A program made the translations under genes and the position numbers. DNA of 64,000 nt from Bolinopsis microptera. Taxonomy: Eukaryota > Ctenophora > Tentaculata > Lobata > Bolinopsidae. The stretch spans positions 1,939,375-2,003,374 of the forward strand of contig NC_087072.1 in assembly GCF_026151205.1 (NCBI RefSeq), read 5' to 3'. The notes beneath the pieces were generated by a model that searched no databases, was not told where the DNA came from, and saw only the letters and a program-made list of their open reading frames with translations. Positions 1 to 11,400 of the stretch are shown here, in pieces; the stretch's first letter is position 1, and each line of letters opens with the position of its first letter.

Positions 1-185
1 AGGTTTTGAATTTGTTTATAATATATTATCTGTTTACATATTCTATTATTGAACCAAGTCACCTTATATGACTTCAATGCCATAATATCTTCGAGATTTA
101 AAAAAGTTATCTCACTCGATTAGTTTTCTGAAACACCCTTGCTTCAGACTCATTAACAAAATTCTAATCATGATTAAACACCATG

Positions 186-252
186 AACTTATAAATATAC
201 TTATAAATAAACTTATAAATATACTTATAAATATATTTATAAATATACTTAA
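186..252. repeat. AT-rich 12-bp tandem repeat in SLC6 intron
   Basis: About five copies of a unit close to CTTATAAATATA lie 20 bases upstream of the acceptor of the TM1b-TM2 exon (AG at 272-273). Simple low-complexity intronic DNA. Confidence 0.8.
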
Positions 253-273
253 AAAGGTTATTTTTCGTTTCAG

Positions 274-3200
274 GTGCATTCCTTATCCCTTATTTCATCA
301 TGCTACTAGTAGAAGGTTTACCCATGATGTATGTGGAGATGGCTATAGGACAATACTTCAGAGGAGGAAGCGTTGTGTCTTGGGAGAAAATACATCCAAG
401 TCTAAAGCGTTGGCCGATTGAGAAATACCCAATAAGTACTTTATCCATGCTAACGTTGGTGTCTTGGACGTCATAGTACATCGGTGGTGACCATTTGGAC
501 TGTCATGATCACCGTGGGTTGTGTACTTGCTTGAAGCACAACGTAGGCTCATATTAGGACATACATTCAGAGGAAGCAAGGTGGTCGTGATCTTGGATGA
601 CAAATAACTTATCCAAGTCTAAAGGGCGTTGGTACTCGTACCAATGTAGACATTGTATATGTCCAGCACCATATATCGCCCTATAAATACAAACATAAGT
701 TATCTTATACATAATCACAATATCTTCAACAGGTGTGTTGTGTACTCTTTCTGTACCATTGACTTATATCCTATGGTTAAAAACAGTTGTCCTCAATTGT
801 ATATACACGGGTTATCATGCATTGTACGAAATTAGTAAAATTTTGAGGCCCCCAAAAAATGCCATTAAAAAAACGTCCCATTTTTTTTTATCACCCGTTG
901 ATTATACAATATCGTAATAGTACATATAAAACTGTGATATTCAACTTCGTATATTGTCTTCTAAAGTCACAAATAGTGTGTACGTCATGACAGTTGTGTG
1001 GTGATACCGTGTTTACTCTGTACTACTTACGTCATGCAGTGTTGGACTCATACTACTGGTTCTCTTTAAGGACCGTAAATCAGATCTTTTTTTACTGTGT
1101 CATTCAGTGTGTAACGTTGCTGTGTATTACGTCATGTACTCTATTAGTTTGTTGGTTTGAAGTAGTTTACTTGGCTCTGTTGCAGTATTTTTATATTTTA
1201 GACAACGATGAATAATCAAACGATCCAATCTAAACAATTATGTTTTCAGGACTCCACCTTATGCAGGGTGTGATTATACAGATGACGTATGCTGTACTTA
1301 TGATAAAACTCTATACTACTGGTATGCTGTTGTTCTCAAGGTACGTACGGTAGTGTGGTGACGTCATGATACGTAGTGTGACGTCATGACACGTGGTGTG
1401 ACGTCATACTACTGGTATGCTGTCGTTCTCAAGGTACGTAAGGTACTGGTAGTGTGGTGACGTCATGACACGTGGTGTGACGTCATGACACGTGGTGTGA
1501 CGTCATACTACTGATATGCTGTCGTTATCAAGGTACGTGATGGGCGTAATATGCAGATTCTTTTTTTTAAAGCTTAGTTTTCTATTCTAGTTTAAGTTTG
1601 CTTGTTTTATTTATTTATTTTTTCTATTCTTTGTTGGTTGAACTATCTATTAATTAAAGGCAAGGTTGCAGTTATGTTTATTTATTTTTAAGGACGATGA
1701 ATAATCATAATGATACGAAATGAAACGAAACAAAGTATTTATTACCCGCTGCTATGCGACAAAGATGTAATATAAAATATAATAAGTAAATAAATCGCTG
1801 TAAAACTATACACATTCGTTGACGTAGAGAATCATGAAAACTATGTAGCTGGCAGTATTTTGAGGAATAAGATTATTCCAACTAAGTTACTAAGCCATTC
1901 ACTTAATTAAATGTTACTTATAATTTAGTCAATAATGTCTAACTAATATACATTTTGTATGCGAACATCCAAGACTGTAGTTTCAACCGTATCAATAAAG
2001 ATGTTTGCCATTTTGAGATAGCGTTCCTGCCATGTCCCATTTGAGATAGCATTCTCAATAAACGGGAGAAGGACATGGCACAAGCTGTCAGTAATGGTTG
2101 GACATGTATTTTAAACAGTGATTATGTTGTTCTTAAGACTTAACATATACGGTTCCAATATCATTCCAAATAAAATCAAGACCTATTTCTTCCATGAAAA
2201 CGTCAAATCGATAAGGGGTATCATTCTCGTTACTGACTTCATCGGAAGGTTCCCTTTCTGGTTGAGCTCTCTCACCAGACATATCCATGTTACGTGCTAC
2301 ATCCCCGTACACAACTCTCTGCTGCATCAGTAGAAGCATTTGTGAAGCATGACCCATCGCTTCTTGCTTATTTTCTATGTAGGGACCACCTGTTTCGTTA
2401 GGTGGTGAAACTGGAAACAGCCCCCGTGTGATCATCCAGATTTCATCGAAGAACATGCTCATTTCAAAGATCAACTTGTCCATGTGATCGAGAATAAGGT
2501 TTTCGTATATGGTGCTGTGCCTCTTTGTCTGATCTATTATCAAGCGCTCCGTGGATTCTAACATTCCCTTAGTCTGCAGTCTATCAGCAAAGACATCTTC
2601 TACTTCTTGCAGGTATTCGGCAGACTCGAAGTAGTCCATATAAAGTCTAGGACTACTACCTTTAATTATTTTATTCGTCAGAACGTCTGAGTAAGTGTCC
2701 ATGAACTCTTCCTCGAGCAGTTCGGAAACACCTAGAGCCTCGAAACCGTAGACTAAAGTACCAGACGTCGTATTGAGAAATTGTGGCGTTTCGGTAAGCA
2801 GTGAGAAGCAGTTCCCAATCACGGTTCTTTCTTCGCGATAACAGAAATCATGCCTGTCGATCTTGCTAGATAAAACTTTCGGCTTCCTTATATTGTCCCA
2901 GACCTCCATGACATCAATCTCGAACATGGTTCCATAATAGGCGATAGCAATACCTTGCCTGAAGATGTCCCGGCAGTAATTAGCGCAATCAAGAAAATCC
3001 GAACAATTGTCAACGGCATCGTTAGTGAAAATTCCTGCAAGACGTTTATCGACGTAAACTACCAATGTTTCTTCCAAGAATGCTAAACTCCATGAACAAG
3101 GGGGCAGTGTTTCATCACTAACGCACAGAGGTGCATCAAAGATTGTTGTTTGAAGTTCCTTAAAAGATCCACAACCCTGCAACGAAACGCTTACCAAACC

Positions 3201-6200
3201 ATTATGGTATCCGAGGGTGAGCAACTTTGTAATAGGGTAAACAGCTGCCTTAGATTTGGAAGAATCTATAGAAATGGCAAGGACATGTTCTATGTTTGAT
3301 CGATCCTGTCCCTCGATCTTTAGCCCTTCCTCGTGCTGTTTTGACATGAAAGTCTTCGAGTTACTTTTGAAGTAAATGTTTGCAACAGAATTGTTGAAGT
3401 TCATAGGAGGAGACTTAATGGAAAGTCTTGGATGGCCACTAGGATTTCCCTTGATTTCAATCTCGGAGAGGGTTAGGTTTATCGGAACGGATTTTCCCTT
3501 GTATCTATCAATTTGAATGAAGATTCTGCTAGCAATGTAGCCACCGCAAGAGCTTGTCAACTGATAATCACCCTCATAATCGGTCAATCTTGACATTTTC
3601 GATTCATAATCAACCGGGTCACAGGCTATTCTCATATCAAACCATTCCAGCGACACTCGAAGCTGGTCGATCAAACGAGATTTGTCCCCTCCGCTGACAG
3701 AGTTGCTTACATGCATGATCACGTGACCAATGTAAATATTATCTGGTAAGATTAAAGCAATCCAGGTGGGAGCCTCATCTGATCCAAGAAGTGAGCAGAG
3801 GGTCTTCGTGTCTCCATCGAGAAGGTTGTGGGAGGGGAATACTTCAGTCTCTGGATTATATCCAAAACTTTCCATTTCTCGTTGTTGATCGCATATCCTC
3901 GTTTCTGGCATGTCATCGTTCTCAAATAAGCAGAACTGAAACTTAATGAGTTGTGAGGTTACAGCCACAATGGGATGCACATTGCTAGTTTGTATTAAAG
4001 GAAATTCTTTTGGATGACTGTCGGAAGCTCCTAAATCTCGTTTCATCTCAGCAACTGCAGCAACATCCGCTCTATATATATAGTATTCTCCAGTTACTCT
4101 AGCCCATGTTGGGGTAAATTGAGTTCCAATTTCATCCGCTGTGAAGTCACGGGAGTCAGAGGTTAAGGTAGGCTGTTCCCGCTGCCGGGAGTCAGAGGTT
4201 AAGGGTGTCTGTTTCCGCTGCCGGTTACCCGTAGCAGAGGTTAAGGGTGTCTGTTCCCGCTGTTGGTTACCCGGAGCAGAGGTTAAGGGTGTCTGTTCCC
4301 GCTGCCAGTTACCCGGAGCAGAGGTTAAGGGGGGCTGTTCCCGCTGCCGGTTACCCGGAGCAAAGGTATAGAAAACTTCCCCTTTGTCAGGGAAGTTAAC
4401 GTGTTCCATTTCTCTCCTAAAGTTAAAGGGAATGGTGGGATCAGCAGGAGCATCTTCTAATCTTGAAGGTAATGGTAGGAACTCTTCTGCGGACTTTGAA
4501 AAACCTTGCTGGTCGACATTACTATCAACCAAAGACTCACGATGATAGTCACGTTTACCGTTTTGGTATATAGAGTAGGAACACTCTACCCAGACAAAGA
4601 AATACAACAAACCAATCATGTTCTCAGTTAAAATAACTGCTTCGTGACCAGAAACAACATTAGCAAATTTGGTTGGATATGCTTCCCTTCTAAATGGATC
4701 TTGTCGTGCATAAGATATCTAAATGGTCCTTAAAATCCATTTCATCGTTTCCATTAACTTGATTTAAATTTCAGGCGACACCATCAATTGACGACACTGG
4801 AAACGGTCCAGCATGGCATTTAGTCATCTTTCTGATTTTGGCGTGGATAGTTACGTATTTGTGCGTGTTCCAAGGCGTGAAGAGCACTGGAAAGGTAAAA
4901 TGAATCTAACACCTAAGAGATCTTTCTAACAGTAAATCGATTTTGATTGCTAGAAGCAAAGACGATTTCCTCGAAAGCAAATTATATAATAATGAAAAGT
5001 ATTCTTAATTATTGTATAGCTGAATTTAGTAACACCTCTTGTTGATACACAGTAACAGGTCATTCGGCTTCAAATAATTAAAGTTTAACCCCAAATAGAT
5101 AAAGTTTATGATATTTATAAATCTCCCATCAAACTCTAAAACGCTTTCTGAGAATGGTTCAGCTGTTTCTAACCACTCAATTACAGGCAGCGTATTTCGC
5201 GGCAACGTTTCCCTACGCTTGTCTCATTATCTTACTGATAAGAGGGGTAACACTAGAGGGTGCTGAAATTGGACTCAAAGCTCTCTTTACTCCTCAGGTG
5301 TGTTTGAAGTGTTGTTTCCAAAGCAAATTTTAGGACGGCGCTTAAACCTTATTTTACAGTTCCAAAGTTATTGTTAAAGAAAATCCATGAATTAACATAC
5401 GAATCATTCATATCTACTCAGATTCTGACTGCAGTTTAACGGTAAAATTATCGTATTTCAGTGGGAAAGGTTGGCAGATCCAAACGTTTGGATTTCCGCA
5501 GCAACACAAACATTTTTCTCTCTTAGCCTGGGTTTTGGAGCTCTTGTCGCATTCGCTTCTTTCATGCCTTACAAGAATAATATTACTCATGATGCTATAC
5601 TTGTAGCAACAGTCAACTCTTTCACATCGGTGGGTTGAGTTTTATTTGCATTTAATATTATCTATATTATATTTTAAACTTGACGAAATCCCCCCGGCAA
5701 CTGATTTATAGACAACTTCAATCGACATTTTATTGGCAGGTTTTAGCCGGATTGTGTATCTATTCCATCCTGGGATTCAGATCGTTTAAGACTGGGGTAT
5801 CAATAGATGACGTGAGCGCTGGGTCGGGACTAACTTTTGTTGCGATAACCGAGGCCGTTACTCAGATGAACGGAACGCCCTTCTTTGCTTTTGTTTTCTT
5901 CTTTATGCTCTTCAATCTGGGTATCAGCAGCCAGTTTGGTAAGTTTGGGGTAACTTGGTGATACATTTTAGAATTTCTATTATTATTGCGACCCCCACTG
6001 TATAATGATCTGAAACAATACATAATACATAATACATTATACATTATACATTATACATTATACTGCAGGGACTTTAGCAGGGTTGGTAACCCCACTGTAT
6101 AATGATCTGAAACTCTTCGGAAAAGCGAGAAAAGAGCTATGTGTTGCTATTTTAGCGATATTTTTCTGCCTGATAGGCTTACTATTCACACCTGGTAACG

Positions 6201-7494
6201 GAGAATACATGTTACAGGTTAGACTTTACATCTGAGCGCCACAAAGTGGAAACTGCTAACTAGATTCGGGACTCTTAAACTTTTATCTGTAATTCAATAA
6301 TTTTAAAACCTTGTGTGTTTAGAACTGAAAGTGAACACATAACATTAACTGCATAATCTGAGTCACATGAGTAAAGTATCGTCTAATAACTTAATAAAGA
6401 TAAATACACCTTGCAGTTGTTCAACAATTTCCCGGTGACAATGCCCCTGCTAGTGGTGGGGATTACAGAGATCGTAGCTACTGGTTGGATATTCGGCATA
6501 GACAAGTAAGAAACTAAAGAATACTGTTACCATGGTTACATCACCTCACACTGACCCCACAATGCATTCCTCGTATATAATACCTAGATCTCATATCAAT
6601 TACATAAGTTCTCAATTCTCATATCAATTACACAGTATGAAAATATTTTGGGAGAAATTTAGTGTGTAATACCTAATCACCAACTCATCTGAAAATCTCA
6701 GTTTCGATAAAGCCATAATAGACATGACAGGAGCACCATGCCCGCTGTACTTCAAGATCTGCATAAAGTATGTATCCCCTGCAATAATGGTGGTTCTACT
6801 GGTGTGGCTGATGGTCTCCTCTATTATTTCCGTGGATACTTATCAGGCGTTCGTAAATTGCAATCCGGTAAGTGCAGAGATTTTAAACCACCATTTCAAT
6901 TTGAATCGGCTATAATAAGATACAACTTTAAGTTTAATTGAACTATGTACTTACAGAAGACCTGCATCAGTTAAAGGAGATATAAAGGTGCGCCCTGATA
7001 TTCCAACAGTACCACTTTGCAGGACGACGCAGCACTGAACATTAACAAGACGATGACGTTCACTGTTGATAAGCCGCTGCCAGGCTGGGCCCGAGCGGTG
7101 GGGGGTCTGATGATTGTAGCTTGTGTGCTCCCCATAGCAGTGTACGGGGTGTGGAAACACATGACCTGGGAGGAGATCAAGCAGGCTATTAGTGGACGGT
7201 AAGTGGTGGGTGTGGCTGTAGCTTGTTGGTTGAGTAGTTTTCATCGAGTAGTTGGCGTTGAAAGTTGATGGTGATTTTTCAAGATGCAAAATGCTATATG
7301 CATATTGCATAGCAACTTTAAATACAAAAGTTATGCTAATTTCTCGAGAGAGCTAATTAATCATGTGGATTATTTTCAGCCGTGTGTACGTAATAGGGGA
7401 GGCATCCAAGAGCAGTGTAACTGTAAGCCCAGCTGATGTGAAGGTTAATTACGCAGCTCACGATGACGGGAATGAGTACAATAACCCAATCTAA
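274..7494 (+). CDS. SLC6-family sodium:neurotransmitter/amino-acid symporter, 5' partial, multi-exon
   Basis: Plasma-membrane Na+(/Cl-)-coupled transporter of the SLC6 (NSS) family; substrate not readable. Exon 274 to about 410 encodes TM1b-TM2 (AFLIPYFIMLLVEGLPMMY, then EMAIGQYFRGGS). Later exons: 1250-1340 (extracellular loop 2, CCTYDKTLYYWYAVVLK), 4775-4894 (TM4, AWIVTYLCVFQGVKSTGK), 5187-5297 (TM5), 5462-5629 (TM6, FFSLSLGFGALVAFAS), 5740-5938 (TM7-8), 6069-6217, 6417-6505, 6702-6867, 7023-7198, 7380-7494 (stop TAA). From 1250 on, all phases match and give 460 codons plus stop. TM8 reads LGISSQFG, i.e. Ser-Ser where GABA/monoamine carriers have Asp-Ser, as in the amino-acid-transporter branch; the TM7 Ser linked to Cl- dependence is present (NSFTS). 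TM1a and earlier lie left of the window. I could not find a convincing TM3 exon between 420 and 1250, so the gene may be damaged there or the exon is diverged. An AATAAA lies at 7729-7734. Confidence 0.9.
561..634 (+). pseudogene. Degenerate duplicate of the end of the SLC6 TM2 exon
   Basis: Bases 561-634 resemble 350-418 inside the real exon: both contain CAGAGGA, AGCG/AGCA, TCTTGG and the block CCAAGTCTAAAG. The second copy has stop codons (TGACAAATAA) but preserves, after CCAAGTCTAAAG, GGCGTTGGTAC, which would encode the family-typical Lys-Gly-Val-Gly and offers a GTAC donor. The first copy lacks two G residues there and reads into a different frame. Either the two are an old exon-end duplication or the real exon boundary lies in the second copy; I favour duplication. 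Confidence 0.45.
970..1541 (+). repeat. Tandem duplication of an SLC6 exon end plus its 5' splice site, with TGACGTCA/CACGTG spacer units
   Basis: The exon end TACTGGTATGCTGTTGTTCTCAAG followed by GTACGT (junction 1340/1341) recurs with few changes at 1406-1439 and 1505-1538, spacing 93 and 99 bases. Between copies lies a 20-21 bp unit of the form GTGACGTCATGACACGTGGT, carrying the palindromes TGACGTCA and CACGTG. Reading past the first donor meets a stop within eight codons, so only donor 1 gives the family-like protein. Bases 970-1110 hold older degraded pieces of the same material (TACGTCATGACAG; CATACTACTGG...TTTAAGG). Confidence 0.8.
2133..4619 (-). CDS. Secreted protein with repeats and an F5/8C-like galactose-binding domain (828 aa), nested in an SLC6 intron
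   Basis: Single uninterrupted 828-codon frame on the strand opposite to SLC6, lying wholly inside the intron between exons 1250-1340 and 4775-4894. Residues 1-16 (MIGLLYFFVWVECSYS) look like a signal peptide. Residues about 87-155 are five imperfect 12-14-residue repeats of the form APGNxQREQTPLTS. Residues about 260-391 have the pattern of a discoidin/fucolectin-like beta-sandwich: NLLDGDTKTLC, an aromatic-rich WIALILP strand, paired cysteines and the closing LTLSEIEIKG. Residues about 440-600 form a second Cys-containing beta-rich region (SWSLAFLEETLVVYVDKRL) that I cannot name; the C-terminal 200 residues look helical and acidic. Probably extracellular carbohydrate- or matrix-binding; the function is inferred. 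TTTATT on the + strand near 1734 could be its polyadenylation signal. Confidence 0.8.
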   Translation of the reverse strand: MIGLLYFFVWVECSYSIYQNGKRDYHRESLVDSNVDQQGFSKSAEEFLPLPSRLEDAPADPTIPFNFRREMEHVNFPDKGEVFYTFAPGNRQREQPPLTSAPGNWQREQTPLTSAPGNQQREQTPLTSATGNRQRKQTPLTSDSRQREQPTLTSDSRDFTADEIGTQFTPTWARVTGEYYIYRADVAAVAEMKRDLGASDSHPKEFPLIQTSNVHPIVAVTSQLIKFQFCLFENDDMPETRICDQQREMESFGYNPETEVFPSHNLLDGDTKTLCSLLGSDEAPTWIALILPDNIYIGHVIMHVSNSVSGGDKSRLIDQLRVSLEWFDMRIACDPVDYESKMSRLTDYEGDYQLTSSCGGYIASRIFIQIDRYKGKSVPINLTLSEIEIKGNPSGHPRLSIKSPPMNFNNSVANIYFKSNSKTFMSKQHEEGLKIEGQDRSNIEHVLAISIDSSKSKAAVYPITKLLTLGYHNGLVSVSLQGCGSFKELQTTIFDAPLCVSDETLPPCSWSLAFLEETLVVYVDKRLAGIFTNDAVDNCSDFLDCANYCRDIFRQGIAIAYYGTMFEIDVMEVWDNIRKPKVLSSKIDRHDFCYREERTVIGNCFSLLTETPQFLNTTSGTLVYGFEALGVSELLEEEFMDTYSDVLTNKIIKGSSPRLYMDYFESAEYLQEVEDVFADRLQTKGMLESTERLIIDQTKRHSTIYENLILDHMDKLIFEMSMFFDEIWMITRGLFPVSPPNETGGPYIENKQEAMGHASQMLLLMQQRVVYGDVARNMDMSGERAQPEREPSDEVSNENDTPYRFDVFMEEIGLDFIWNDIGTVYVKS
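4150..4372 (-). repeat. In-frame coding minisatellite in the secreted-protein gene
   Basis: Five imperfect copies of a unit of about 42 bp (last copy shorter), a multiple of three, encode the Gln-Arg-Glu-Gln repeats. The + strand reading of the array is also open, which is only a shadow of the repeat. Confidence 0.85.
5668..5704 (+). repeat. 37-bp dispersed repeat shared with 57273-57310
   Basis: TATATTTTAAACTTGACG followed by AAATCCCCCCGGCAAC in an SLC6 intron matches TATATTTTGAACTTGGTG followed by AAATCTCCCCGGCAAC in the NRF-6-like fragment at 57273-57310, with about four differences. Both copies lie in introns upstream of an exon. Identity unknown. Confidence 0.6.
5993..6062 (+). repeat. 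24-bp SLC6 exon fragment copied into the preceding intron, followed by an ATTATACATT array
   Basis: Intron bases 5993-6016 (CCCCACTGTATAATGATC then TGAAAC) are identical to exon bases 6090-6113, 97 bases downstream. Between them is a short array built from ATTATACATT (6020-6062). A direct duplication of exon sequence into its own intron. Confidence 0.85.
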
Positions 7495-8461
7495 CTGGGT
7501 CCTTCCTGGCTCCCCCTGTATCGTCAGGACGATACACATAGTGAAACGATACACATAGTGAAACGATACACATAGTGAAACGACCGATACACATAGTGAA
7601 ACGACCGTGGGGGTCGCAACGTGATACAAGTCCTTCTTAGGGTAGGATATTATTCAGTAGTGTTAGAGATCTGACTTTAAATGCTGATATCTGACTTTAA
7701 ATGCATGGTTTTTTTGCAGCGATGTTGAAATAAAAGAGTATTATATAGAGGATGTGCCGAATATTCTAGGAGCATAAGTTTGACGCTGAAGGTTTTGGCG
7801 AAATTTTAAATTTGCGAGAAAGAAAAGGTTTTACGCCATTTGAACTGGCTTGACGACCTAAAATAGCATTCGGTCAGATATTTGATAGGAGGGAATGTGA
7901 TATAAAGATTTATTTGTACCAATTTTGATATTTTTCGACCTTAAGAAAGTTTTTTTCAATTCAATTAGTGATCAGAACTTAAAGAGAAAAAAGGCAAATC
8001 GTTTCGAGAAACATGAATCTTAAAATGTAAAGTATTCTCATTTCTCAGTCAGACATAATACAGTCTTTGATTTCCGACATGATATCTTTTAACATGCTGA
8101 TTGTACATAACATATCCGAGTTAAACCCGGACTAAAACATGAAAATGTGCTTTATAAAATTGATTAGCTCAGTCAGACAAGTAGCAACAGACATGAACTA
8201 ACGTTTGGTGATAAGTTTTGTCGCATAAAATATAAAGTATCGCACATAAAATAATACTGATAAACCACATGCGTTCAAGTTTCACTCTCCAGCGTTAAAA
8301 GTTGAAATTACAGCCGGTTCAGTGGTTGATTGACGATGTCAACCCTTCCAGATCGTTGCTCTGTAAAGCAACGATTGCGAAGCAAGAATGCTAGTTTGCG
8401 CGGCGCGTCGAAGCGGCGAAGTCCTCCAAGTTCAGTGGCAGCTTTAGAAAACATTTCTGAT
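7495..8461. other. Convergent intergenic region between SLC6 and BCCT 3' ends
   Basis: Holds the SLC6 3' UTR with tandem copies of GATACACATAGTGAAAC (about 7527-7603). An AATAAA at 7729-7734 (+) and TTTATT at 7909-7914 (AATAAA on -) are plausible polyadenylation signals of the two convergent genes. Block 7525-7630 is similar, inverted, to 29222-29276 (shared GTGGGGGTCGCAACGTGATA-like core). Nothing coding seen. Confidence 0.6.
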
Positions 8462-11400
8462 CTAAACTTTGGAATCGTCATTATTCTGAGTTCCGAAGCC
8501 GGCGTAAACTTTGGCAATGTTGTCCAATTCGGAGTCTACGCTGCCCTTGTCCAATCTGGAGTCTAAGCTATCGTGATCCGGACTTTTGTTGACGATGTTC
8601 AGTGCACCACCAGCAATGTGTTCAGTCATCTGTACGATTACTGTCGGCCACAGGAACAGACAGATTATGAAATCTGTGGAACATTGTTATTAGCTTTAAA
8701 CTTACTGTACGATGTTTTCTGGCAAAAACATAATAAAATTCTCCTAAATCTTTAAAATTAAGTGTCCAGTTATTTATGCACATAATCGGCTCTAAACCTG
8801 CAAATTCTCTGATACTTCTGAGACTTATAATTTTGTATCATGGGGATAACCCAGTCACCAGTGGGCCATATATTCACCCTCAGGTGCAAGTTATCTCAGC
8901 TAATAAATACCCTAAAGACTTCTTTGTGACCTTAAACGAAGCAAATTTAATTACAAGTTATCAATAAACATGTTTAGTAATACGATTACTTAATAAAACA
9001 TTCGTTAACTTTTTCTGTTTATTGCCATATTTAGGCAATATGTTTATTGATAACTTGTGAATAAATTAGCAGATTCGGTTTTGTCTAAGACCACCCAGAA
9101 GTCTGTAGAGTGTAGGACCTCTGAGCGTTTTTGGTTGTTCATGACTGGACTACTAGTGTCAGTCATTGATTTGAACCATTAATGTTATCAGTTATCAGAT
9201 CACGTTTTGAAATTTAATATTCCGATGAAAGAAGGGCCGTTATTAGTATTATCAGTCCACCTGACCCAGTACATATTAACAATAAAACATTATAGAGTGT
9301 CTCCTAAAAACCCCAATTATGACTGACCTGCTATCAAGTTGCCAGGGATTTTGCAGGCTATTCTGAGAAGCACTCGTGCCCCAGTGACGTAGAACACGAA
9401 GCCGAGGTAGCAGGTCCAGGCAATGGAGGAACTACCTGGTATCCCGAACTGTATCTCTATCGCGTAGAAGACAGGTAACCCAATCAGAAAGATGGAAAGG
9501 GTGATCTGGCGGGGGAATGTCAGTAAATACCAACAAGATTAAATTTAAAAATTGTTACAGGAAAGTTTCATGATTAGGCAATACCCAGATAGATAACTTA
9601 AAGTTAACTGCACTGAAAATTAAAATAAATATTTGAAATAACTGAATAATATATAAGGAGGCATAAGTTTCGGGGTGTGATTACTGATTAAAATTTAGAT
9701 TTCTTGTACCTGCCACAACTACACTAGTTACCATGACAACTACACTAGTTACCATGACAACTACACTAGTTACCATGACAACTACACTAGTTACCATGAC
9801 AACTACACTAGTTACCATGACAACTACACTAGTTACCATGACAACTACACTTGTTACCTGCCACACGAAAGCGTGGTCGTTCCCGTTGATTCTAGCCAGA
9901 CACTTGCCGCAGTTGTACGGTCCAAGGAATATGTTCTTCAGCGTCTCTTTCATCAACCTCGGCTGTTGGGTTCAATTTGGTGAAGTCTGTATTTTCATAG
10001 GACCCACTCTATAATGCAGTAGGTAGTGACGTCTCTCAATTCAACAAACGATATGTTACTTCGTAAACTTATATACGTACACAGTCAGACAAATGTTCAA
10101 TTGGACTAAATTTAAGAATAAAATTCTCAACTTATGGTGAGGCTTTATTACCTGCCATGTGGTGACGAAATCCAGTAAACCTATAGAGAAGGCAGGGTCC
10201 TCGTAATTCTCACCCCCTTCCGCGATCCTTGCGTCCTTGGTAAGTGCCACGTATATCGACACACACAATATATTAAGAATGAGAGTGTAGGGGAAGGCAG
10301 CCACTATACTAGCGGTCTGGATGGCCACTAGAGCTGACTCACCGCCTGCTGCGAGGAGGGAGGTTGCGCAGGCCCCTTCCACCATCGCCCAGAATATTCT
10401 CTGTGAAACTGGTGGTTCCTGCCAAGGTACAAATTAGTCAGTAGATAAGTACGAAGGAACATAATTACAACACTGATTACTGTTATATATTGTTATATAT
10501 TACTTAAGGTTGAAGATTCAAGATTGCCAAATTGAAAAAGAAGATAAATTTGAGATTATTAATTGATATTCCGGTAAGGTCATCTGCAAAACAGTGGACC
10601 CTGAAAGTTCATCAAAACAGTGGACCCCGAACCTTTGAAAGTGGCGGGACTAATTATTATCATTCATCACGAATTAAAGGGATGAAATACAATACGAAAT
10701 GGCACTGAAGCATTAATAAGTTGACAAAATCCAATTTGAACGGTCTATCTGTGAGACTCACGTTATCACCGTTGCTAGCCAGAGTGTCGATTATAAGAGA
10801 CCCAGAGTCACTGCTAGTTAGAAGGTACAAAAACAGTCCTATCATGGATACCACCGAGAGAACAGTACCGTAGATGTCTCCGTAGGATGCCATGAGCAGG
10901 AACCACATAGCCTCCTTGTCGTGACAAGATAGTCTCGTTATCTGCTGGTTGTTGAGCTTTAGTGTTGATCCGTACAATCTTGTTCCGTCTATCTGAGGGA
11001 GTAATGATATGTGTCGTTATCAATTGGTTATACTGCTGATTATTATATCTATTAAATGACTAGGGTGGTTACGTCCAAGTAATGTTAACATGCAAAGAAC
11101 CAACATTATGAATGAAAACTTATTGAGCTCTCTCAGCTTTCTCTATATATCTCCAGAGAATGATGTGGGAGCTTACATTGTCTTTCAAATCAGCAAAGTC
11201 GAATTCAGTTTTGTTGATAATTCCCGTCGAGCAGGGATTGCAACCCCCTTCTGCGCATATATATTCACCCCATTGCTCTTTGTCACCCAATATTACTGAA
11301 AAATTGATACATAATAATATTAGACTCGGTAAAATCTGACTGCACGACAAATAAAATACACAAAAATCCCTCTCAATCTAACAAAAATCATTTCTAATTT

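Noticed and set aside
661-840. Possible SLC6 TM3 exon (LKTVVLNCIYTGYHALYEIS)
   Set aside because: Only weakly TM3-like; lacks the usual YYN...W.LYY signature and a good donor.
1106-1160. Alternative SLC6 TM3 candidate (CNVAVYYVMYSISLL after TCATTCAG)
   Set aside because: Suggestive Asn-Val and Tyr spacing but short and without a good donor; could be chance in degraded repeat sequence.
4141-4371. 76-codon Cys/Arg-rich + strand frame
   Set aside because: Antisense of the coding repeat in the 828-residue gene.
7357-7629. 90-codon - strand frame
   Set aside because: Antisense to the last SLC6 exon and the 3' UTR repeat.
8308-8566. Two overlapping frames (69 codons -, 78 codons +) at the BCCT 3' end
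   Set aside because: The correct BCCT frame ends at 8462 in a different register; these are out-of-frame shadows.
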